Below the pieces are notes generated by a model that saw only the letters and a program-made list of their open reading frames with translations, was not told the DNA's origin and did not search any database. A DNA stretch of 64,000 nt from Massilistercora timonensis. Lineage in GTDB: Bacteria > Bacillota > Clostridia > Lachnospirales > Lachnospiraceae. This document shows positions 19,221-27,757 of the stretch, one piece after another (the stretch's first letter is position 1; every line of letters starts with the position of its first letter). Position numbers and translations under genes: made by a program. The DNA is taken from NCBI RefSeq assembly GCF_900312975.1, contig NZ_LT990039.1, forward strand, positions 1,736,001 to 1,800,000, written 5' to 3'.

Positions 19221-19844
19221 ATGGCAAAGAAACAGGATGTATACTATTTTAACAATTTTGTGGCCTGCGCGGAGGAGTCCTGCCATGCGGCACACCTTCT
19301 GAAGGATGTTCTTGCGAACTTCAATCCCGACGATCTCACCGGCCGGCTGGATGAGATGCATGCCATCGAGACCAGGGCCGACGGGAGAAAGCATGAGGCG
19401 ATGGACCGGCTGGCGAAAGAATTTATCCCGCCCATCGAGCGGGAGGATATTATTATACTGAGCCAGCATCTGGACGATCTTACAGACAAGATCGAGGATG
19501 TTCTGTTGCGGATCTATATGAACCATGTGACCAAGATCGAACCTGCCGCGGTGGAGATGACGGATGTGATCATCCGCTGCTGCGAGGCGGTAAAAGAACT
19601 GCTGGAAGAATTCTCGGATTTCAAGAGATCAAAGAAATTGAAAGAGCAGATCATCCGGATCAATGATCTGGAGGAAGAGTCAGACCGTCTCTTCATGTCC
19701 AGTATGAGGGATCTGCATACCCAGTCTGCAGATCCGCTTCACATTATCGCCTGGAGGGAGATCTATGGCTATCTGGAGTACTGCGCGGACGCCTGCGAGC
19801 ATGCGGCGGATGTGGTGGAGAGCGTGGTTATGAAAAATTCATAA
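19221..19844 (+). CDS. DUF47 (PhoU-like) partner of the phosphate transporter
   Basis: A 207-residue, highly helical and charged protein of the DUF47/TIGR00153 family, with the conserved pattern AIETRADGRKHE and a segment PIEREDIIILSQHLDDLTDKIEDV. Known: these proteins resemble PhoU and are encoded next to PiT transporters, where they probably regulate transport. ATG 19221 is chosen over 19215 because the AGGAGG site is 8 nt from it and only 2 nt from the other. The gene ends just before a strong terminator. Confidence 0.9.
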   Translation: MAKKQDVYYFNNFVACAEESCHAAHLLKDVLANFNPDDLTGRLDEMHAIETRADGRKHEAMDRLAKEFIPPIEREDIIILSQHLDDLTDKIEDVLLRIYMNHVTKIEPAAVEMTDVIIRCCEAVKELLEEFSDFKRSKKLKEQIIRINDLEEESDRLFMSSMRDLHTQSADPLHIIAWREIYGYLEYCADACEHAADVVESVVMKNS

Positions 19845-19853
19845 GGCGCAGAG

Positions 19854-19893
19854 CGGCTCCTCCCCGGAAACGACCGGGAGGAGCCGTTTTTTT
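19854..19893 (+). terminator. Rho-independent terminator of the phosphate operon
   Basis: A GC-rich stem, CGGCTCCTCC with GGAGGAGCCG plus inner pairs, is followed by seven T residues. Confidence 0.95.
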
Positions 19894-19977
19894 AATCTTA
19901 TGGGAGCTTATTAAAAACAGATAATATAGATGTTATAAGTAAAAAGAAAAAATATAAAATAAATTTCCGAAAATATA

Positions 19978-20006
19978 TTGACAATAATGAGTTTGAGTGT
20001 TATATT
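19978..20006 (+). promoter_or_regulatory. Consensus promoter in front of a gene-free transcript
   Basis: TTGACA (19978-19983), exactly 17 nt, TATATT (20001-20006). No open reading frame of useful size follows before the terminator at 20234-20279. Confidence 0.8.
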
Positions 20007-20012
20007 AAACAT

Positions 20013-20279
20013 ACAAAATAACACTGATTCATTTCAAGACAGACGCGAGCTGTAAGGAATGAATGGTTATTTTAATCAACATATATGTTGAAGAAGATTT
20101 CCCGGAAGGAAGAAATGCAGCGTGCATCGGGAAAGAAAATTTAAGAAATGGAGGTACGGACCACCGAAGACTTAAATTTTATTTACCAAATTTTTTAAGA
20201 AAGAGGTAAAAAAAGAATGACAGAAGGATTTAAGTAAAGGCGGATATCAAAAACTGATTTGATATCCGTCTTTACTTTT
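20013..20279 (+). ncRNA. Probable structured small RNA of unassigned family
   Basis: A strong promoter, about 265 nt without a usable gene, and a strong terminator (18-bp stem 20234-20251 / 20258-20275, then TTTT) define an independent transcript. Near its 5' end AATAAC and ATTCATT pair with AATGAAT and GTTATT, and enclose an inner ACAG/CTGT stem. A CAACATATATGTTG hairpin follows at about 20078-20091. Then comes an outer TTCCCG/CGGGAA pair around ATGCA/TGCAT. The only reading frames inside have 6 to 16 codons. Inference: a small structured RNA. By size and context it should be compared with Clostridia RNA families such as raiA and 6S, but I cannot assign it by eye. A leader peptide is less likely, because the next gene has its own promoter-like sequence behind the terminator. 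Confidence 0.6.
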
Positions 20280-20375
20280 GTTTAAAATTGCTTAAGGTTT
20301 TCTTAGTCCAGTTGAAGTTTCCAGTCCGGCGGTACATAATGGGGATACCTATTTGAGGCAAGGAGGGGCGGTGGT

Positions 20376-20807
20376 ATGAGAAAAAGGGAAAACAGGATCA
20401 TAGGAGTGGGGATGCTGGTTCTTTTGCTTGTGCTGTCGTCACAGACCGTATGGGCGAACTCCTCCTGGGTCTGGCTGACGGACCGGCAGCCCTATCAGTT
20501 GCTTCCGGCGGCAGCGGCGCTGACAATTCTGCTCTCTTTTTGCCTGCCTTATCTTTTCATCTGGCTGGAAGGAAGAGAGATGGGCTTCCGGGGATTTGCG
20601 GAGATCATTGAGAAAGGGCCCAACTATATTGTAGGGACGATCTATCTGATCCTGACGGTTGTAGCGGAAGTTCCCGTTGTGTGCTGGGGGCTGCGAAAGG
20701 AGATACTGGACAAGAAGAAAGGGTGCCTTTTGGCAGCCGTGGTTAATGTGCTGACCACTGTGATGGTGGCAGTCATTGAACGGATCTTGTGCTATGGACA
20801 GTGGTAA
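20376..20807 (+). CDS. Small membrane protein of unknown function
   Basis: A 143-residue protein with an N-terminal hydrophobic segment that could be a signal peptide (residues about 10-27, ending near VWA), two or three further membrane segments (about 43-64, 84-105 and 117-136) and short loops. The start is preceded by AAGGAGGGG. I do not recognise the family. It stands alone, bounded by a terminator on both sides. Confidence 0.7.
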   Translation: MRKRENRIIGVGMLVLLLVLSSQTVWANSSWVWLTDRQPYQLLPAAAALTILLSFCLPYLFIWLEGREMGFRGFAEIIEKGPNYIVGTIYLILTVVAEVPVVCWGLRKEILDKKKGCLLAAVVNVLTTVMVAVIERILCYGQW

Positions 20808-20815
20808 AAAGTAAA

Positions 20816-20863
20816 ACATCCTGAGTTCCGCGGATAAGCGGGAGGCCCAGGATGTACGTTTTA
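20816..20863. terminator. Bidirectional terminator between convergent genes
   Basis: ACATCCTG pairs with CAGGATGT, with further inner GC pairs. T-rich sequence follows on both strands, serving the gene at 20376 (+) and the creatininase-family gene (-). Confidence 0.75.
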
Positions 20864-20873
20864 TACTGCAATC

Positions 20874-21680
20874 TTATTTTTTGAAGTCGAATTCAAAGTT
20901 TACAAATTCATCGATAAACCGAAGCGTGTAATCCACTACCGCGTCGCAGACTTCTTTGCCAAGTTCTGCCGTGGCCTCGCGGGCGCTCCTGGAATAGTCA
21001 ACGCCGGCGGAGTGACCGAACTCGATCAGGTCGCCGGTCTTTGTAACGTCTCTGGTGCGCAGGTTCAGATAGACGGAGCCGCCTTCGAATTCTCCACGGT
21101 GCAGATCCAGGAACTGGATGTTGCCGATCTTCTGGTTGTCCGGGATATGGGCTCTTTCTACCTTCACAATGTCAGGGTTGATGTGCATCATAACGGCTGT
21201 CTCGGTAATGTCGCCGTGCCCGATCAGGCCCCATTCCGACTTCAGGTCGCCGGCCACTTCAAACCACTGGATGTTTGCTACTGGTATATTCTTCAGACGA
21301 AGGTACTGGCCTACATCATAGAGGGCGTTGTTGTTGCCGCCGTGGCCGTTCAGGAAGAGAAAATGTGTGAATCCGTAGGAGATCAGGCAGTCACAGACTT
21401 CCTTTACATACTGAGCCAGAGTGGTCTGGGAGACGGCCATGGTTCCGGCGAAATCCGCGTGGTAGAGGGCGTGTCCATAGGGGAAGACAGGAGTTACAAG
21501 GCCTTTGTCTGTCTTTTCTCCCACTCTTCTTGCCAGATAGTCGGCGATGATCCAGTCTGTGCCAACCGGGAGCGCGGGACCGTGCTGCTCGGAGCTTCCA
21601 ACAGGGATGATGGCCAGTTTCTTAGTCTTCATTGCTTCCTGGTTTTCTTCCCAGGTGTTTTCATAGATAAAGTTGCTCAT
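20874..21680 (-). CDS. Creatininase-family hydrolase
   Basis: A 268-residue protein of the creatininase/FAPy-deformylase family. Metal-binding motifs are visible: GSSEQHGPALPVGTD (Glu and His near 30-33, Asp near 42), NGHGGN (about 116-121) and a later HGDITETAVM segment with Glu. Known: members are amidohydrolases with two metal ions acting on creatinine, formamidopyrimidine or related amides. The substrate is unknown here. The nearest genes give no pathway. The ribosome binding site AAAGGAGGAAC precedes the ATG on the minus strand. Confidence 0.87.
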   Translation of the reverse strand: MSNFIYENTWEENQEAMKTKKLAIIPVGSSEQHGPALPVGTDWIIADYLARRVGEKTDKGLVTPVFPYGHALYHADFAGTMAVSQTTLAQYVKEVCDCLISYGFTHFLFLNGHGGNNNALYDVGQYLRLKNIPVANIQWFEVAGDLKSEWGLIGHGDITETAVMMHINPDIVKVERAHIPDNQKIGNIQFLDLHRGEFEGGSVYLNLRTRDVTKTGDLIEFGHSAGVDYSRSAREATAELGKEVCDAVVDYTLRFIDEFVNFEFDFKK

Positions 21681-21777
21681 AAAATGTTCCTCCTTTTCCT
21701 GTTGTGTCCGTTATGCGGGCATTTATAATTCTATGATACGCAAAATGATCATGGACCGCAAGGGACATTTCGTGCTG

Positions 21778-21806
21778 TTGACGCACCTATACCAATTTGT
21801 TAGAAT
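21778..21806 (+). promoter_or_regulatory. Promoter of the 21908-25583 gene group
   Basis: TTGACG (21778-21783), 17-nt spacer, TAGAAT (21801-21806), about 100 nt before the next gene. Confidence 0.6.
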
Positions 21807-21907
21807 AGAGAGGAAAAGTTAAGATTTATCAAGAAACAGAATTGTTTACAGAAACGAAAGATAAATCCTGCAGGGTGGGTATAATGATCAAATAAGGAGG
21901 AAAGCAG

Positions 21908-22819
21908 ATGCTGGATTTAACATTTGGCGAACAGGTGAAGATCGTGCTGGGCCGCAGAGGCATGACCATCAAGGATCTTGCGGAAGAGATCGAGGAGCGG
22001 ACCGGGAAGAAGATGTCCCGGCAGAATCTGACCCAGAGGCTGGGGCGGGATAATTTTCAGGAACAGGATATGCGTATGATCGCCGGGATCCTGGGCTGCC
22101 CGTTTCGTCTGGACATCCTGGGAGAAGAAGTGTCTCCCTCGGCAGAGTTGTCTGTGGAGCGGGAAACTTTTGCGGAAGAACCGGCAGAAGAAGCTGTGAG
22201 CGAAGAGGAATTTTCTCTGGAGCGGGATATCACCATCGGCGAGCTGGTGGATATCAACCAGCAGCTGGATGAGCTGGAGTCGGAAGAGGAGCCGGAAGAA
22301 GAGAGTTTGGAGGCCCAGGAACCGCCGGTGGAGGAACTTCTGGAAGAGATGGAGGAGATCGAGCGGGAAGCCAGAGAGCAGAGCCGGGAGCGGGCGCTGC
22401 GGGAAGAACGGCTGGAGCAGGAGCGCCAGGCTCACGGGTGGAAGGCGTACCTGCAGCGGATGAAGCATAGAGACGGAGAAGAGAAACCGGAAGAGCCGGA
22501 AGAGATCGTGGAAGAGGCGGCTGCGGAGGAAGCGGTGCAGGAACCGGAGGCTGTGAAGGAGGAGCCGGCACAGGAAGAGCCTCTGGCGGTGGAAGAGGAA
22601 GAAGAGGATCTGGTGAAGGGAGACGTTAATCCCTACACCGGAAGAGAATATAAGAGCAACAGTGTGCGGATGCACCCCAAGCGGATCGGTTATGTCCAGG
22701 TGTACGACCGGGGTGAGCACAAGTGGACAGATATGACGGAGTGGGCCTTCCTTGGTTATCAGGAGCGCAAAAAAGCTCTGCTTGGCAAGGATTATGAGCC
22801 GCCCATTTATCTGGATTAG
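21908..22819 (+). CDS. Helix-turn-helix protein with long acidic linker
   Basis: A 303-residue protein in three parts. Residues about 1-65 form a helix-turn-helix resembling the Cro/C1 type (MTIKDLAEEIEERTGKKMS, RQNLTQRLGRDNF). Residues about 75-235 are extremely rich in Glu (repeated EEEP, EEPA and similar) with a basic patch near residues 155-190. The C-terminus is a compact conserved tail (NPYTGREYKSNSVRMHPKRI to the end). The start has AAGGAGGAAAG. It precedes dgt by 11 nt. The acidic region is low-complexity and may be disordered. Function unknown; DNA binding inferred from the N-terminus. Confidence 0.8.
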   Translation: MLDLTFGEQVKIVLGRRGMTIKDLAEEIEERTGKKMSRQNLTQRLGRDNFQEQDMRMIAGILGCPFRLDILGEEVSPSAELSVERETFAEEPAEEAVSEEEFSLERDITIGELVDINQQLDELESEEEPEEESLEAQEPPVEELLEEMEEIEREAREQSRERALREERLEQERQAHGWKAYLQRMKHRDGEEKPEEPEEIVEEAAAEEAVQEPEAVKEEPAQEEPLAVEEEEEDLVKGDVNPYTGREYKSNSVRMHPKRIGYVQVYDRGEHKWTDMTEWAFLGYQERKKALLGKDYEPPIYLD

Positions 22820-22830
22820 GAAGTAAAGGT

Positions 22831-24267
22831 GTGGAGAAGATGAACTGGGAACAATTATTGTCCGCCAGAAGAAGCCGGGGCAGTTCCGGGAAACATAAAT
22901 ACGTAAGGAATACCGACCTGCGGAGTGAGTTTGAGAAGGACTACCACCGGATCATCGGGAGCGCTTCCTTCCGGAGACTTCAGGATAAGACCCAGGTATT
23001 TCCCCTGGATAAAAGCGATTTTATCCGGACAAGGCTGACCCATTCTCTGGAGGTGTCGTCGTTTGCCAAGTCGCTGGGACAGAACATCGGGGAAAATATC
23101 CTGGTATATAAGAAGGACAGCGGGTTCACGCCCAGGATGAAAGAGGATATCTGCAGCATCCTTCAGTGCGCGGGGCTGATCCATGATATTGGGAATCCGC
23201 CCTTTGGTCATTTCGGCGAGGTGGAGATCCGGGAATGGTTTGAGCGGAATCTGCCTGTGCTGACTTATAAGGGCAGACCTATCGACCAGGTGCTGACGCC
23301 CCAGATGCGGGAGGACTTCTATCATTTTGAAGGAAATGCCCAGGCGCTGCGGCTGGTGTCCAAGCTTCATTTCCTGGTGGATGAGCGGGGAATGAACCTG
23401 ACCTACGCCCTTTTGAATACCATCATCAAATATCCGGTGGCATCCACCCAGATCGATCCAAAGTCAGGGAATATCAAGGATAAGAAGATCGGTTATTACT
23501 ACGCGGACCGGGAGATCTTCCGGGAAATTCAGGAGGAAACCGGAACCGACGGCTGCCGGCACCCGCTTACCTTTATCCTGGAGGCGGCGGACGACATTGC
23601 CTATAAGACGGCGGATATTGAAGACGCCTTTGTAAAGGGATTTATCAGTTATCATACACTGCTGGAGGAGCTTAAGGAGCTCCAGGAGAAATACGCGCCC
23701 CAGGAGGGAGGATCCTTCTTTCCGGCGGACAAGCTGGAGGAACTGTATCTGCGGGGCAGAGAGCGGCATGTGGAAGATCCGGAGGAATACGCCATCAAGA
23801 ACTGGATCGTGCGGGTGCAGGGATTCCTTATCAACTGCGCCACCTTTGGATTTACGTCCAATTACAATGCCATCATGAAAGGGGAATACCGGTACGACCT
23901 TTTCCACCGGACCTTCGGGGAGAAGCTGATGGATCTGCTGGGAGATCTGGCGTTCCGCAAGGTATTTACCTCAGACGCTATCTACCGGATGGAGGTGGCG
24001 GAGTCCGCCATGATCGATTTCCTGATGGATAAATTCATCCGGGCGGTGATCCGTTACGATGTGCCCGGGGAGAAGCTGGGGACGATCGAGAATCGGATGG
24101 TTTCCTTTATCTCCAGCAATTACAAGAATGCCTATCATTATCACGCGCAGGGAAAGAGCGAGGAGGAAAAGCTGTATCTGCGGCTTCTCCTGGTGACGGA
24201 TTATATCTGCGGGATGACGGACAGCTACGCCAAGCGTCTGTATCAGGAGATCAAAGCCATCGTATAG
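22831..24267 (+). CDS. dgt: Deoxyguanosinetriphosphate triphosphohydrolase (HD-domain dNTPase)
   Basis: A 478-residue HD-superfamily dNTP triphosphohydrolase. The metal-binding His/His-Asp/Asp set is visible: TRLTHSLEVS, CAGLIHDIGNPPFGHFGE, and a later ILEAADDIAYKTADIEDA segment. Known: these enzymes hydrolyse dGTP or other dNTPs to nucleoside plus tripolyphosphate and control nucleotide pools. GTG 22831 and ATG 22840 are both possible starts. It is in the operon with the HTH protein upstream. Confidence 0.9.
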   Translation: MEKMNWEQLLSARRSRGSSGKHKYVRNTDLRSEFEKDYHRIIGSASFRRLQDKTQVFPLDKSDFIRTRLTHSLEVSSFAKSLGQNIGENILVYKKDSGFTPRMKEDICSILQCAGLIHDIGNPPFGHFGEVEIREWFERNLPVLTYKGRPIDQVLTPQMREDFYHFEGNAQALRLVSKLHFLVDERGMNLTYALLNTIIKYPVASTQIDPKSGNIKDKKIGYYYADREIFREIQEETGTDGCRHPLTFILEAADDIAYKTADIEDAFVKGFISYHTLLEELKELQEKYAPQEGGSFFPADKLEELYLRGRERHVEDPEEYAIKNWIVRVQGFLINCATFGFTSNYNAIMKGEYRYDLFHRTFGEKLMDLLGDLAFRKVFTSDAIYRMEVAESAMIDFLMDKFIRAVIRYDVPGEKLGTIENRMVSFISSNYKNAYHYHAQGKSEEEKLYLRLLLVTDYICGMTDSYAKRLYQEIKAIV

Positions 24268-24328
24268 GTATTTTTTGCGGACGGACCGAATAGATTGTGG
24301 TAAATAGATCCGAAATGGAAGTGGATGT

Positions 24329-25093
24329 TTGAAACAATTTATCCGTTATCTGTATGAGTACGAGCAGGGAAAGAGAGTCCGCAATGTAGGGTTTGTAAGG
24401 GTAGAGCAGACGGAAGAAGCAACCCTGGTCCATATCCATGGGAAGGGACTGCGGATCGCCGGGAACCGGCAGCTTGGGCTCTACCTTTTTTATGAGACAG
24501 ATAAGGAATGCGTGGGGATTCCCCAGGGGATCCTGGAAAATGTGAATCCGGCGGTGAACTACCGGCTTCGCTTTACCAGGGAAGATACCGGAGTTCCGGA
24601 GAATTATGCCCGGATCGACGGAGTGATCCTGGAGGCGGAGGGCGGACGGCGGTACGCCGCGGTGTGGGACGACATGCCGGTGGATGTCAACGGGATGAAA
24701 GTCTGGGAGGAGGCTCCAGAGGAAGTGGCGCCTGAGCCGGAGGAGGCTTCTGTGGAAGGCCAGGAAAAGCCGGTATCCGGGCAGAGCACGCGCTGCAGCG
24801 GCCGCAGGATCCAGCGGAAAGACCTGGCGGAACTGCCCCGGTGCGAGTGGAGATGGTCCAACAACAGCTTCCTGCTCCACGGATATTATAATTACCGGCA
24901 TCTGTTACTGATCGAAGACGGAGAGCAGCTGAAACTGGGGGTTCCCGGAATCTATCATGAGAAGGAGGCCAACGCCGCCCGGGCGTTTGGATTTGGAGAG
25001 TTTATACCGGCGGAAAGGATCTCTGATCTGCCGGCGCAGGAAGACCAGGAGGAAGAGGAGTTCGGTTACTGGTGTGTTCCGGTGCGAAGATAG
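24329..25093 (+). CDS. DUF6128-type conserved protein
   Basis: A 254-residue soluble protein that starts at a TTG codon (24329), with GGAAGTGG a few bases upstream. It combines an N-terminal beta-rich region (residues about 1-120: RNVGFVRVEQTEEATLVHIHG, LGLYLFYETD), an acidic linker (about 130-160) and a C-terminal segment resembling a ligand-binding or enzyme-like fold (NSFLLHGYYNYRHLLL, LKLGVPGIYHEKEANAARAFGFGEF). It resembles conserved Lachnospiraceae proteins of unknown function. It overlaps no neighbour and is 22 nt before tadA. Confidence 0.7.
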   Translation: MKQFIRYLYEYEQGKRVRNVGFVRVEQTEEATLVHIHGKGLRIAGNRQLGLYLFYETDKECVGIPQGILENVNPAVNYRLRFTREDTGVPENYARIDGVILEAEGGRRYAAVWDDMPVDVNGMKVWEEAPEEVAPEPEEASVEGQEKPVSGQSTRCSGRRIQRKDLAELPRCEWRWSNNSFLLHGYYNYRHLLLIEDGEQLKLGVPGIYHEKEANAARAFGFGEFIPAERISDLPAQEDQEEEEFGYWCVPVRR

Positions 25094-25115
25094 GGACCGG
25101 ATCAAGGAGGAAGAG

Positions 25116-25583
25116 ATGGATACAGATGAGAAATACATGCGGGAAGCCATACGGCAGGCGAAGAAAGCCTATGCTATCGGAGAGGTGCCCATCGGCTGTG
25201 TGATCGTATATCAGGATAAGATCATCGGGCGGGGATACAACCGGCGCACCATTGACAAGAACACCCTGTCCCATGCGGAACTGACGGCCATCCGGAAGGC
25301 CAGCAGGAAGATGGGGGACTGGCGGCTGGAAGGGTGCACGCTGTATGTGACCCTGGAGCCCTGTCAGATGTGTTCCGGCGCCATCGTCCAGTCCCGGATG
25401 GACAGGGTAGTGATCGGCTGTATGAACCCCAAGGCCGGCTGCGCGGGTTCCATCCTGAATCTGCTGCAGATGGAGGAGTTCAACCATCAGGTGGATATTA
25501 CGACCGGGGTCCTGGGAGAGGAGTGCAGCCAGATGATGAAGGCGTTCTTCCGGGAATTGCGGGAGAAAAAAAGAAGGGATTGA
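25116..25583 (+). CDS. tadA: tRNA-specific adenosine-34 deaminase TadA
   Basis: A 155-residue zinc deaminase. HAE lies at residues 53-55 and PCQMC at 82-86, giving the zinc ligands His53, Cys83 and Cys86 and the catalytic Glu55. Known: TadA converts A34 to inosine in tRNA-Arg(ACG), which allows reading of CGN codons, and is essential in most bacteria. ATG 25116 follows AAGGAGGAAGAG; an in-frame extension upstream to 24957 overlaps the previous gene and is not credible. The stop lies within the stem of the bidirectional terminator at 25576. Confidence 0.95.
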   Translation: MDTDEKYMREAIRQAKKAYAIGEVPIGCVIVYQDKIIGRGYNRRTIDKNTLSHAELTAIRKASRKMGDWRLEGCTLYVTLEPCQMCSGAIVQSRMDRVVIGCMNPKAGCAGSILNLLQMEEFNHQVDITTGVLGEECSQMMKAFFRELREKKRRD

Positions 25584-25600
25584 TCATGTCAATCCCTCAT
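25576..25600. terminator. Bidirectional terminator between tadA and SRP RNA
   Basis: GGGATTGATCATGTCAATCCC forms a stem. Pyrimidine-rich tracts follow on both strands, to TTCTTTCTTCTTTTTT on the plus side and TTCTTTTTTT on the minus side. It therefore serves tadA (+) and the SRP RNA (-). Confidence 0.85.
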
Positions 25601-25616
25601 TTCTTTCTTCTTTTTT

Positions 25617-25878
25617 CGTGCGCTGCGCTTCGAACGAGACTTCACAGACGTTACCTTGGCAGTTGACTCGGCCCAGGCACCCTTACGGCACCCGGAAGGT
25701 TCCGCTTAGTGCTGCTTCGTTCCCGACCTGACACGGTTCACGGATTTCCGTCGCGTAAGACCCGGACTTCAGTGCCACTTACCAAGGGCAGCTCTGCAAA
25801 ACAGGCCCTCTGCGCAGCATCACCCCTGCTATAGCGGATTGCAGGTACAAGGTACCGCTAACACCCCGGCTGCACGAG
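25617..25878 (-). ncRNA. ffs: Signal recognition particle RNA, large Firmicutes type
   Basis: On the minus strand the helix-8 apical region reads GTGTCAGGTCGGGAACGAAG followed by CAGCA, the Ffh-binding loop. The Alu part contains TGCAATCCGCTATAGCAGGG and GTGCCTGGGCCGAG segments, as in Bacillus scRNA. Ends pair through CGTGC/GCACG. Known: SRP RNA with Ffh and FtsY targets membrane proteins. The transcript begins about 7 nt after the minus-strand promoter. The ends are estimates within about 10 nt. Confidence 0.93.
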
Positions 25879-25883
25879 ACTTA

Positions 25884-25912
25884 ATTTTAACGTGTTTTTT
25901 TAGAAATGTCAA
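25884..25912 (-). promoter_or_regulatory. Promoter of the SRP RNA gene (minus strand)
   Basis: On the minus strand: TTGACA (25912-25907), 17-nt spacer, TAAAAT (25889-25884). It is divergent from, and 20 bp away from, the radical SAM gene. Confidence 0.9.
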
Positions 25913-25931
25913 TGGATATGAAGGAGAAGCC

Positions 25932-27728
25932 ATGAAAATTCTGCTGACAGCGATCAACGCAAAATACATTCATTCCAATCTGGCGGTATATGACCTGCAG
26001 GCTTATGCCAGGAAGGAACTTGCCGGGGAGAGTCCGGCGGAGATCAGGATCCGGGAATATACCATTAACCAGCAGCCGGATGAGATCCTGGGAAGTATTT
26101 ATGAGGAACAGCCGGATGTGCTGTGTCTGTCCTGCTATATCTGGAACCTCCGGACAGCAGAGCTTCTGGTACGGGATCTGTCCCGGATCCGGCCCGGGCT
26201 TTCCATCTGGCTGGGAGGACCGGAGGTGTCCTATGACAGCAGGGACGTGCTGTTGCGGCTGCCCCAGGTAAAAGGCGTGATGAAGGGGGAAGGGGAAGAG
26301 ACCTTCGCCTGCCTGTGCAGACTGTGGGGGAAGGGAGATCCTTCTGATGAAGACCTGGCGGGTGTGGACGGGATCACTTTTCGCGGATCGGATGGACAGA
26401 TCGTGGAGAATCCCTGGCGGGAGCCGATGGATCTGGACCGGGTGCCCTTTGTGTACCAGGACCTGGAGCAGTTTGAGAATAAGATCCTGTACTATGAGTC
26501 CAGCAGGGGCTGTCCTTTTTCCTGCAGCTACTGTCTGTCCTCGGTGGACAAGAAGCTGCGGTTTCGAAGTTTTTCTCTGGTGAAGGAGGAACTGCAGTTT
26601 TTCCTGGATCGGAAGGTTTCCCAGGTGAAGTTCGTGGACCGGACCTTTAATTGCGGACATGCCCATGCCCGGGAGATATGGCAGTATATCCGGGATCATG
26701 ACAATGGGGTGACGAATTTTCACTTTGAAGTATCGGCAGACCTTCTGACTGAGGAGGAACTGGAACTTCTGGGGACCATGCGGCCGGGGCTTGTCCAGCT
26801 GGAGATCGGCGTGCAGTCCACCAATCCCCGGACCATCCGGGAGATCCGGCGGACCATGGATCTTGAGAAGGTTGCCCGGGCGACAGAGCGGATCCGGCAG
26901 CAGGGGAACATCCATCAGCATCTGGATCTGATCGCGGGGCTCCCCTACGAGGACCTGGCAAGCTTCGCTCGGTCTTTTGACCAGGTATACCGGATGAAGC
27001 CTCATCAGCTTCAGCTGGGTTTTCTGAAGGTGCTGAAGGGTTCCTGGATGAAGGAGCAGGAGGAGGCTTATGGTCTGGTCTGCAAGTGGGAGCCGCCCTA
27101 TGAGGTGCTGCGCACCCGGTGGCTGTCTTACGAAGACGTGCGTCTGCTCAAAGGCATTGAGGAGATGACGGAGGTTTACTACAACAGCAGGCAGTTTGAA
27201 TATACCATGGAAGAGCTTGAGCGGGAATTTGCCTCGCCCTTCCAGATGTATGAAGCATTATGGGATTACTATAGGAAGAAACGGCTTGAGGGACAGCAGC
27301 ACCGAAGAAGCGCCCGTTATGAGATCCTGCTGGGATTCATTGAAGAGTGGATCCCCGGGAAACGGGAATATTTCCGGGAACTTCTGGTCTATGATTATTA
27401 TCTGCGGGAGAATGCCAAGAGCAGGCCGGGATTTGCCGGGGAGGAGACGGTTCCCGCCGGGGAGGCGAGAGCCTTCTATGAGAAGGAGGCAAAGGAACGG
27501 GAGTTTCTTCCCGCCTATGGGGGATTTGATAAGAAGCAGCTGCGCAGGATGACCCACCTGGAGCGATTCCCGCATCTTGGGAAGACGGTTCTCTTTGACT
27601 ATCTGGAGAGAAGCCCCCTTACGGGAGAAGCCAGGACCTGCATTCTGGATGGCGACCAAAAAGAGGAAAATATCACCGAAAATCTCAGGAATGTTTCTTG
27701 CAAAACGGAGACAAAAAGTATAAAATAA
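25932..27728 (+). CDS. B12-binding domain radical SAM protein with DUF4080 C-terminus
   Basis: A 598-residue protein. An N-terminal cobalamin-binding Rossmann-like domain (residues about 1-130: NAKYIHSNLAVYDL, LSCYIWN) is followed by a radical SAM core. The [4Fe-4S] cysteines are Cys194, Cys198 and Cys201 in RGCPFSCSYC. The C-terminal third matches DUF4080-like extensions. Known: B12-dependent radical SAM enzymes carry out methylations and other difficult C-C or C-P chemistry; members of this subfamily lack assigned substrates. ATG 25932 follows GAAGGAGAAG; an in-frame upstream extension crosses the divergent SRP promoter and is rejected. Confidence 0.9.
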   Translation: MKILLTAINAKYIHSNLAVYDLQAYARKELAGESPAEIRIREYTINQQPDEILGSIYEEQPDVLCLSCYIWNLRTAELLVRDLSRIRPGLSIWLGGPEVSYDSRDVLLRLPQVKGVMKGEGEETFACLCRLWGKGDPSDEDLAGVDGITFRGSDGQIVENPWREPMDLDRVPFVYQDLEQFENKILYYESSRGCPFSCSYCLSSVDKKLRFRSFSLVKEELQFFLDRKVSQVKFVDRTFNCGHAHAREIWQYIRDHDNGVTNFHFEVSADLLTEEELELLGTMRPGLVQLEIGVQSTNPRTIREIRRTMDLEKVARATERIRQQGNIHQHLDLIAGLPYEDLASFARSFDQVYRMKPHQLQLGFLKVLKGSWMKEQEEAYGLVCKWEPPYEVLRTRWLSYEDVRLLKGIEEMTEVYYNSRQFEYTMEELEREFASPFQMYEALWDYYRKKRLEGQQHRRSARYEILLGFIEEWIPGKREYFRELLVYDYYLRENAKSRPGFAGEETVPAGEARAFYEKEAKEREFLPAYGGFDKKQLRRMTHLERFPHLGKTVLFDYLERSPLTGEARTCILDGDQKEENITENLRNVSCKTETKSIK

Positions 27729-27757
27729 AACGAAGTGGGCAAAGAAAGGGAAAATAG

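Noticed and set aside
20150..20236. Tiny reading frames (6 and 16 codons) in the small RNA transcript
   Set aside because: No conserved features; too short to claim, although a leader peptide cannot be excluded.
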